Below the pieces are notes generated by a model. The model was not told where the DNA came from and did no database searches. It was given only the letters and a program-made list of their open reading frames with translations. Position numbers and translations under genes: made by a program. DNA of 10,642 nucleotides from Bacteroidia bacterium (GTDB lineage Bacteria > Bacteroidota > Bacteroidia > NS11-12g > UBA955): NCBI GenBank assembly GCA_020848595.1, contig JADLHV010000027.1, positions 1 through 10,642 of the forward strand, given 5' to 3'. Each line of letters opens with the position of its first letter. Within the stretch, counting starts at the first letter, position 1. Below are positions 1 through 5,153 of this stretch, piece after piece.

Positions 1-37
1 AATCAAAAATTTCACCCTATTTATAACTTAACGAAGT

Positions 38-59
38 GATCTCACGAGCTTGCGAGTAA
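38..59. repeat. 22-bp direct repeat, copy 1
   Basis: This is the first of two identical 22-base units, beginning with gat and containing the core ctcacgagcttgcgag followed by taa. The core is an imperfect palindrome: the outer three bases on each side pair, as do the four central ones, with one A/C mismatch and one G/T wobble between. It is GC-richer than the surrounding AT-rich intergenic DNA. A short interspersed (REP-like) repeat or a protein-binding site are both possible; nothing here decides between them. Confidence 0.8.
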
Positions 60-70
60 CTAAGCATCGC

Positions 71-92
71 GATCTCACGAGCTTGCGAGTAA
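71..92. repeat. 22-bp direct repeat, copy 2
   Basis: This is an exact second copy of the unit at 38-59, start-to-start distance 33 bases with an 11-base spacer. A possible degenerate third piece (gagcatgagta) sits at 99-109, but it is too short to call. The repeats end about 76 bases before the predicted guaA -7 element, so they are too far upstream to be core promoter parts but could bind a regulator. Confidence 0.8.
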
Positions 93-167
93 AATAAAGA
101 GCATGAGTAGTTGAAAACATTAAGAATTAAGCACTAAAATAATAAATGACTAAAATAAAAAAAAGAC

Positions 168-175
168 TAAATTTG
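168..175 (+). promoter_or_regulatory. guaA promoter, Bacteroidota -7 element
   Basis: The octamer taaatttg matches the Bacteroidota primary-sigma -7 consensus TAnnTTTG at every fixed position. No convincing TTG/TTTG -33 element is seen at the usual distance upstream, where the sequence is mostly A runs. With the usual spacing from this element to the start site, transcription would begin around 180-184, leaving only a few bases before the ATG at 189. It would drive the guaA unit to about 3888. Confidence 0.6.
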
Positions 176-188
176 CACGCTTAATGCC

Positions 189-1715
189 ATGCAAGAGCAA
201 ATTCTTATTCTCGATTTCGGTTCTCAATACACGCAACTAATCGCCAGAAGAGTGCGCGAACTCAATGTTTACTGCGAAATTCACCCTTATAATCACCTGC
301 CTGATATCGGTCCTGAAACTAAAGGTGTAATCTTCTCCGGTAGTCCTGCCTCTGTTAGAGATTCTGAAGCCCCTCAAATCGACCTCAATAAGTTTATTGG
401 TCAATTGCCGCTTTTAGGCGTTTGCTACGGCGCTCAATACATTGCTCAAAAAATGGGCGGAAATGTAGCAGCTTCTGATCATCGTGAATATGGAAGAGCT
501 ATGCTCAATATTCAAACGGATTGCCGTTTAATGGAAGGATTAAATTCGCCTACGCAAGTTTGGATGAGTCATGCGGATACTATTACTGAATTACCTCAAA
601 ATGCTGTGGCAGTAGCGGGTACCGATAGTATTCCTTATGCAGCGTATAGATTAAATGATTCTGAAACGTATTGTATTCAATTTCACCCGGAAGTAACGCA
701 TAGTTTAGAAGGTTTACAATTGCTTAAGAATTTTGTTGTTAATATTTGTGGTTGTAAGCAAGATTGGAACCCTATGAATTTTATTCACGAAACAGTTGAA
801 AGTCTGAAAGTGAAAATTGGTGATGATAAAGTTATTTTAGGTCTATCAGGTGGAGTTGATAGTAGTGTAGCGGCTGGATTGCTCCATCAAGCTATTGGCA
901 AAAATTTACATTGCATTTTTATTGATAACGGTCTTTTAAGACATAACGAATTTGAAGAGGTTTTAGAAGCTTACAAACACATGGACTTAAATGTTGTGGG
1001 TGTTGATGCTTCTACTAGATTTTATGAAGCGTTAAATGGTTTATACGACCCAGAAGCAAAGCGCAAAGCTATTGGCAGAGTATTTGTAGAAGTCTTCGAT
1101 GAAGAGTCGCATAAGATAGAAGGTGCTAAATGGCTTGCTCAAGGTACTATCTATCCCGACGTAATTGAATCAGTTTCTGTGAAAGGCCCATCTGCTACAA
1201 TAAAATCGCACCATAATGTTGGTGGCTTACCTGAGAAAATGCATCTTAAGGTGGTTGAACCTCTGCGTTCTCTTTTTAAAGATGAAGTAAGAAGGGTAGG
1301 AGCCGCTCTCGAAATTCCAGAAAATATTTTAAAACGTCACCCTTTCCCTGGACCAGGTCTGGCTATTCGTATTATTGATGATATAACCCCAGAAAAGGTT
1401 AGAATTCTTCAACAAGCGGATGCTATTTATATTAATACCTTGCGTGAACATGGTTGGTATGACAAAATTTGGCAAGCTGGCGCTATTTTCCTTCCTGTAA
1501 AAAGTGTCGGTGTTATTGGCGATGAAAGAACTTATGAATATGTCATTGCTTTAAGGGCTGTTACGTCTTCGGATGGTATGACCGCCGATTGGGTGCACAT
1601 TCCTTATGAAATACTAGCTGAAATTAGCAACAAAATTATTAATAGAGTAAAGGGAATTAATAGGGTCGTTTATGATATCAGTTCTAAACCACCTGCAACT
1701 ATCGAATGGGAATAA
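189..1715 (+). CDS. guaA: GMP synthase (glutamine-hydrolysing)
   Basis: GuaA makes GMP from XMP, ATP and glutamine in the cytoplasm, the last step of the guanine branch of purine synthesis. The 508-residue product has the usual full length and domain order. A class I glutamine amidotransferase domain fills about 1-190, with nucleophile Cys79 in GVCYGAQ and the His166/Glu168 pair in QFHPEVTHS. The ATP pyrophosphatase domain follows, with P-loop SGGVDSS at 220-226, QGTIYPDVIES at 319-329 and KSHHNVGGLPEKM at 339-351. HPFPGPGLAIRI (384-395) opens the C-terminal dimerisation domain, which ends in the typical KPPATIEWE. The ATG at 189 is chosen because MQEQILILDFGSQYTQLI is the standard family N-terminus; an ATG at 184 is out of frame. 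No Shine-Dalgarno is visible. The stop overlaps the next gene by 10 bases. All catalytic motifs are intact. Confidence 0.98.
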   Translation: MQEQILILDFGSQYTQLIARRVRELNVYCEIHPYNHLPDIGPETKGVIFSGSPASVRDSEAPQIDLNKFIGQLPLLGVCYGAQYIAQKMGGNVAASDHREYGRAMLNIQTDCRLMEGLNSPTQVWMSHADTITELPQNAVAVAGTDSIPYAAYRLNDSETYCIQFHPEVTHSLEGLQLLKNFVVNICGCKQDWNPMNFIHETVESLKVKIGDDKVILGLSGGVDSSVAAGLLHQAIGKNLHCIFIDNGLLRHNEFEEVLEAYKHMDLNVVGVDASTRFYEALNGLYDPEAKRKAIGRVFVEVFDEESHKIEGAKWLAQGTIYPDVIESVSVKGPSATIKSHHNVGGLPEKMHLKVVEPLRSLFKDEVRRVGAALEIPENILKRHPFPGPGLAIRIIDDITPEKVRILQQADAIYINTLREHGWYDKIWQAGAIFLPVKSVGVIGDERTYEYVIALRAVTSSDGMTADWVHIPYEILAEISNKIINRVKGINRVVYDISSKPPATIEWE

Positions 1716-2827
1716 AGTTTAATCATATCGCACTTTCTTTTGCATTGCTGGTTTCAACTTGCTTGAATGCAGCTTATGCGCCTGCTATTACTTCTTCGCC
1801 TTTCGAAAAGGAATATAATGTAGTGCTAATGCTTCCATTCTGTCTCGGTACTAAAGAAAACGTAAAAATTCGTGAAGTAATGGTCGAATATTACGAAGGT
1901 GTCGAGATGGCAATTGCCGAATTGGAACTAATGGGGATGAAAATGAACCTAAAAGTGCTCGATACTAAAATGGATAGTCTCGAAGTTATTCGTCTGCTCT
2001 CTGATCCCGAAATGCAAAAGGTCGATTTAATTATTGGACCTGTATACGATAATGAAATGTTTGAAGTTGAGAAATTTTGCTCTACTTATAAAATCCCACT
2101 CGTTTCTCCTTTAAGATATTACCCGAATGCGCTTGGTGCCGATTTCCCTCTAATCAATTGCAATGCGGTTGATAGTCTTCAATTCTTATATACGGGTCAA
2201 TTGGTGGCAGATGCATTTAAAAAGTTTCAAGTTGTGGTGGTCGATGATGATTTGAAATCCAATAAGTCTGCCTCTCGAAATTTTAAAAAGGGTTATGATC
2301 TGCGCTCTGGTAAAACTTGTAAAATTATTGATGGTAAAATAAGTACCCCAGAATTGGCTTGGAATGGTAAAGATTCTCTACTCCTTGTTTATGTAGGTAA
2401 AGGATATAGTAGCAGTAGCAGCGGTATCACTAATAATAAAATTGATCAATGGATTATTTTAGGTCCTTCTGAATGGTTGGATATAGACCGTTTCAATTAT
2501 TCTGGTTTAAATAAAATGTACTTTTATGGCGCTTATATGGTGCCTTATAACGATACTTTTTACAGTCAATTTAGAACGAATTATCGCTCTAATTATGGCG
2601 GCGACCCAGACCGTTATACTTTTATTGGATACGATCAGTTCCTTTTCTTTTGCTCTTCTTTAATGGCTTTCGATAATGATTTTTATACGGCTATTCTCGA
2701 TAAAGAATTTAGATATACCCATCGTACTTTTCAATTTGTAAAAAGAGGTAATCTTATCGAAAACGCTGGCTCTAATCTGTTTTATTTGGAAGACTATAAT
2801 TTCTATAAAGCATATTGGCGCTATTAA
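1706..2827 (+). CDS. Secreted type 1 periplasmic-binding-fold protein (ABC substrate-binding-like)
   Basis: The 373-residue protein resembles the PBP1 (leucine-binding/LpoA-like) domain of Bacteroidota proteins usually annotated as amino-acid ABC substrate-binding or PBP1-plus-LysM proteins. Residues 1-25 look like a signal peptide with a plausible signal-peptidase I site after AYA; Cys19 in VSTC is a poor lipobox because Thr precedes it, so a lipoprotein is less likely. The mature part starts with the beta strand YNVVLMLPF (37-45), then YYEGVEMAIAELE (62-74) and the family-typical DLIIGPVYDNEMF (107-119) with KIPLVSP (129-135). No LysM motif is visible. The ligand is unknown. No permease or ATPase is adjacent, so a transport role is doubtful; an envelope-sensing or cell-wall role is inference. 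The ATG overlaps guaA by 10 bases and the end overlaps the next gene by 13, implying one operon. Recognition is from memory of the family pattern. Confidence 0.8.
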   Translation: MGIKFNHIALSFALLVSTCLNAAYAPAITSSPFEKEYNVVLMLPFCLGTKENVKIREVMVEYYEGVEMAIAELELMGMKMNLKVLDTKMDSLEVIRLLSDPEMQKVDLIIGPVYDNEMFEVEKFCSTYKIPLVSPLRYYPNALGADFPLINCNAVDSLQFLYTGQLVADAFKKFQVVVVDDDLKSNKSASRNFKKGYDLRSGKTCKIIDGKISTPELAWNGKDSLLLVYVGKGYSSSSSGITNNKIDQWIILGPSEWLDIDRFNYSGLNKMYFYGAYMVPYNDTFYSQFRTNYRSNYGGDPDRYTFIGYDQFLFFCSSLMAFDNDFYTAILDKEFRYTHRTFQFVKRGNLIENAGSNLFYLEDYNFYKAYWRY

Positions 2828-3888
2828 AACCTTTTCAATTAGCAATTGTTTGTGAGATTCTAGAAGGGTACAAATACGATAAACCCTTTGGACATCACTT
2901 TTCTTCTATGGCTAAATTAAGGAGAAATTGGGGCTCTAAAGACCGTAAAACCTATAGAAATGCTTGTTATGCCTACTTTCGTCTTGGAAAATCTGTTATC
3001 GATTTGCCTTTGAATGAAGCTGTCTTAAAAGCCTGGAGCATTTTTAACGGGGAGGCTATTCTCGATAATCCAGTCTCTATTTTTCCTGATTCTCATCTTA
3101 TTAGTCCTCTCATTGACCAGAATAAATGGCTTGAGTCGCATTTACATCAAAAACCTGTTTATTTTGTTATGCGCAGGGGGTACGAAAAGGAATGTGCTGA
3201 TTTTTTAAATGAAGAAAATATTCCATTTGAAATATACGATAATTTAATCTTAAAACTTCCTCCTGAATCTAAAGCCGACTTCTTAACCGATAAAGCTATG
3301 GCTTGGGTTATGGATAGAGCTTCTGCCGAATTGGCTAATAAGGTCGAAATTTTGGATAAGCAAATCGTTTGGGATGCTTGCAGTGGAGCTGGTGGTAAAT
3401 CACTTTTTTTAACGCAAAAATACAATCAAAAATTTACTTTAATTTGTAGTGATTTGAGATTCAGTATTTTAGAGAATCTAAAGTCGAGATTTTATACACT
3501 CGGATTTAATCTACCTCAAATTGAAGTAACCGATTTGACTGAAGCTTTTCAGATATCTAAGTTAATGGATATCATTGTATTAGATGTTCCTTGCACGGGT
3601 AGCGGAACCTGGGGACGAACACCTGAAAATATCCGCAATTTTGATGTTTTGTCTATTCAAAAGTATGCTAAACTTCAACGAAATATTACTTCCAATGCCG
3701 TTAAGAACCTAAAAGCTGACGGAACATTATATTATATGACTTGTTCGGTTTTTTCCGATGAAAATGAAGCTAATTTAGAATTGATTATGGCCAATCATAA
3801 ATTGAAACTTCTTGAGTCTTCTTATGTTCATTTTGGACATGATCAAACGGATACCTTGTTCTATGCTAAGTTGCAGAAAATTAATTAA
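2815..3888 (+). CDS. RsmB/NOP-family RNA cytosine-5 methyltransferase
   Basis: This is a class I SAM-dependent methyltransferase of the RsmB/NOP2 m5C family, which methylates a cytosine in rRNA or tRNA. In 357 residues it shows the SAM-binding motif WDACSGAGGKS (186-196), the acidic strand end CSDLR (211-215), DVPCTGSGTWGRTPEN (257-272) with Cys260 of the PC motif, and YYMTCSVFSDENEA (306-319) with Cys310 of the TC motif; family chemistry uses these two cysteines for catalysis and product release. It is shorter than E. coli RsmB (429 residues); the N-terminal 1-75 region with RNACYAYFRLGK resembles only the end of the helical domain that precedes the catalytic part. The start is TTG at 2815: the next in-frame ATG (codon 32) would remove the conserved KPFQLAIVCEILEGY segment. 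It overlaps the preceding gene by 13 bases, suggesting translational coupling. The specific RNA target cannot be read from sequence. Confidence 0.9.
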   Translation: MALLKPFQLAIVCEILEGYKYDKPFGHHFSSMAKLRRNWGSKDRKTYRNACYAYFRLGKSVIDLPLNEAVLKAWSIFNGEAILDNPVSIFPDSHLISPLIDQNKWLESHLHQKPVYFVMRRGYEKECADFLNEENIPFEIYDNLILKLPPESKADFLTDKAMAWVMDRASAELANKVEILDKQIVWDACSGAGGKSLFLTQKYNQKFTLICSDLRFSILENLKSRFYTLGFNLPQIEVTDLTEAFQISKLMDIIVLDVPCTGSGTWGRTPENIRNFDVLSIQKYAKLQRNITSNAVKNLKADGTLYYMTCSVFSDENEANLELIMANHKLKLLESSYVHFGHDQTDTLFYAKLQKIN

Positions 3889-3895
3889 ATAGGGT

Positions 3896-3924
3896 ATTAA
3901 ACTGGTCTGATTTTAAGGTTTAAT
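3896..3924 (+). terminator. Candidate weak terminator hairpin
   Basis: Eight bases after the methyltransferase stop, ATTAAAC (3896-3902) pairs with GTTTAAT (3918-3924), extended by a T/G wobble, around a loop of about 13-15 bases. Only two T follow before CC, and the stem is almost all A-T, so this is a poor intrinsic terminator. It is listed because of its position at the end of the transcription unit. Confidence 0.25.
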
Positions 3925-3974
3925 TTCCAATTACTTGAATGTGTATTTATGATTCTTCTTTTTAATCGGATTTA

Positions 3975-4003
3975 TTTGGTTTTAGTAGTTTATCGCATTT
4001 TTG
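3975..4003 (+). promoter_or_regulatory. Candidate promoter upstream of polysaccharide locus (distal)
   Basis: TTTG at 3975-3978 and CATTTTTG at 3996-4003 (seven of eight to TAnnTTTG, first base differs) are separated by 17 bases, near the usual Bacteroidota -33/-7 spacing. It would give a leader of roughly 340 bases. In such AT-rich DNA chance matches are common, so confidence is low. Confidence 0.25.
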
Positions 4004-4153
4004 TATAGCTTAATCGTAATTTATGTTTAATCTATTTAAGATTTCTTTAATTATTGTAAGTGCTTAATTATCAATTTGAAAGTCTTTATTATTTGTTAAA
4101 TTAAATTTTATTTAGCCTGATATTCTATATAAATCAACGTTTCAGCGTTAAAA

Positions 4154-4187
4154 TTGAATGAGATTTGGTTTTTTTGTGTTAATATTG
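4154..4187 (+). promoter_or_regulatory. Candidate promoter upstream of polysaccharide locus (proximal)
   Basis: TTG at 4154-4156 and TAATATTG at 4180-4187 (TAnnTTTG with one mismatch at the fifth base) are separated by 23 bases. The spacer contains a run of seven T (4169-4175). A start near 4195 would leave a leader of about 155 bases before the Wza-like gene. It is the nearest plausible promoter to the locus but not a strong match. Confidence 0.3.
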
Positions 4188-4349
4188 CAACTTAAAACTA
4201 CAGGATACACAATTCAAATATGGGAAAGTGAAAACCATTATTAAGTCAAGCATTGTCTTAATTTTTCATTTTTCTCATGACAGTTTATTTGAAATGCGTT
4301 TCTAAAGTTTTAAAGCATTTTAATAGCAATTACACATTTTCAAGTCAAA

Positions 4350-5144
4350 ATGTTTTACATAAAAACACAGATACACAACTGGCACGTTTTTTTTATTGGA
4401 ATCCTAATTCTTTCTTCTTGTGGAAGGCATAAAGAATTCGTTTATTTCAATCAAATTCAAAAGGATTCTACTACTCAAGTAACTGTCCTGCCTAAAGAAC
4501 CTCTTATTCAAGTTGGTGATGCTCTACTTATCGTCGTTGCAGATAATGATGAACTCTTAATTCGTCAAATTAATGGTTCGGCTTCTGCTGGCACTTCTTC
4601 TGCTGCATCGCCTGCTGCTTCTGGTCCTACTTATTTCGTAAACGACTCTGGGAAAATTAAGTTTCCTCTTATCGGGTCTATATTCGTAAAGGGTTTAACT
4701 AAAGATGCTTTATCAGACAGTATTAGAAATAAGTTAATTTCAATGAAATACTTGTTGAATCCAATTGTTAATATCAGAATCATTAGTTTTAAGGTAACTG
4801 TACTTGGTGAAGTTATGCGCCCCGGTGTAATTGCTGTTCCAAACGAACATATAACGCTTATAGATGCCATCTCTCAGTCGGGTGATTTAACCATTTTTGC
4901 TCGTCGCGATAATGTTCTAGTTATTCGTGAAAAGGATGGTAAAAGGATATACAAACGCATCGATTTAACAAAAAACGACCTTTTTGATAGTGAATATTAC
5001 TATCTAGAAAATAAAGATATCGTTTATGTAGAACCAACTAAGAAAAAAGCAGCTTCTCTGGATAAATCTTCTCAGGTATTCTCTATGGTACTGAGTTCTC
5101 TCTCGCTGGCTGTATTGATTTATACCCAACTTCTCGTTCGTTAA
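4350..5144 (+). CDS. Wza-like polysaccharide export lipoprotein
   Basis: This is an outer-membrane polysaccharide export protein (OPX family) forming the exit channel for capsule or exopolysaccharide. The 264-residue product begins with a lipoprotein signal peptide: hydrophobic FFIGILIL then lipobox LSSC with Cys24 as the lipidated residue, which also supports the ATG at 4350. The Poly_export domain spans about 51-146 (PLIQVGDALLIVV start; FPLIGSIFVKGLT at 105-117). A SLBB domain follows (VTVLGEVMRPGVIAVP at 149-164; LIDAISQSGDL at 170-180). A hydrophobic C-terminal helix, about 243-263, fits the membrane-anchoring helix of this family. It is much shorter than E. coli Wza (379 residues), normal for Bacteroidota forms. 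A Ser/Ala-rich insert (76-93) interrupts the export domain and is probably a flexible loop. A run of eight T (4387-4394) lies in the signal-peptide codons. Only nine bases separate it from the Wzc-like gene. Confidence 0.93.
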   Translation: MFYIKTQIHNWHVFFIGILILSSCGRHKEFVYFNQIQKDSTTQVTVLPKEPLIQVGDALLIVVADNDELLIRQINGSASAGTSSAASPAASGPTYFVNDSGKIKFPLIGSIFVKGLTKDALSDSIRNKLISMKYLLNPIVNIRIISFKVTVLGEVMRPGVIAVPNEHITLIDAISQSGDLTIFARRDNVLVIREKDGKRIYKRIDLTKNDLFDSEYYYLENKDIVYVEPTKKKAASLDKSSQVFSMVLSSLSLAVLIYTQLLVR

Positions 5145-5153
5145 AATTTAATT

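Larger units (their letters stand above)
3889..4349. other. 461-base AT-rich intergenic region
   Basis: This gap separates the guaA unit from the polysaccharide locus. It is very AT-rich with many T runs. I see one weak hairpin near its left end, two candidate promoters (3975-4003 and 4154-4187), and a 6-bp inverted repeat AAATGC (4292-4297)/GCATTT (4315-4320) about 30 bases before the export gene. The only open frames starting at ATG are of about 19 to 51 codons and none looks like a gene. No upxY-like antiterminator gene or recognisable riboswitch is present. Confidence 0.7.

Noticed and set aside
38..92. Possible CRISPR array from two 22-base repeats
   Set aside because: There are only two copies with an 11-base spacer and no cas genes; repeat and spacer sizes do not fit an array.
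1..188. Purine riboswitch before guaA
   Set aside because: The predicted transcript starts only a few bases before the ATG and no purine-aptamer-like three-way junction is apparent upstream.
3949..4008. Small ORF of 19 codons, hydrophobic (MILLFNRIYL start)
   Set aside because: It is very short, in T-rich DNA where hydrophobic codons arise by chance, and overlaps a candidate promoter; nothing supports translation.
4158..4244. Small ORF of 28 codons before the export gene
   Set aside because: It overlaps the proximal candidate promoter and shows no recognisable motif or supporting start context.
4277..4432. 51-codon ORF overlapping the start of the Wza-like gene in another frame
   Set aside because: The lipoprotein signal and domain content of the overlapping frame are convincing; this one has no family features.
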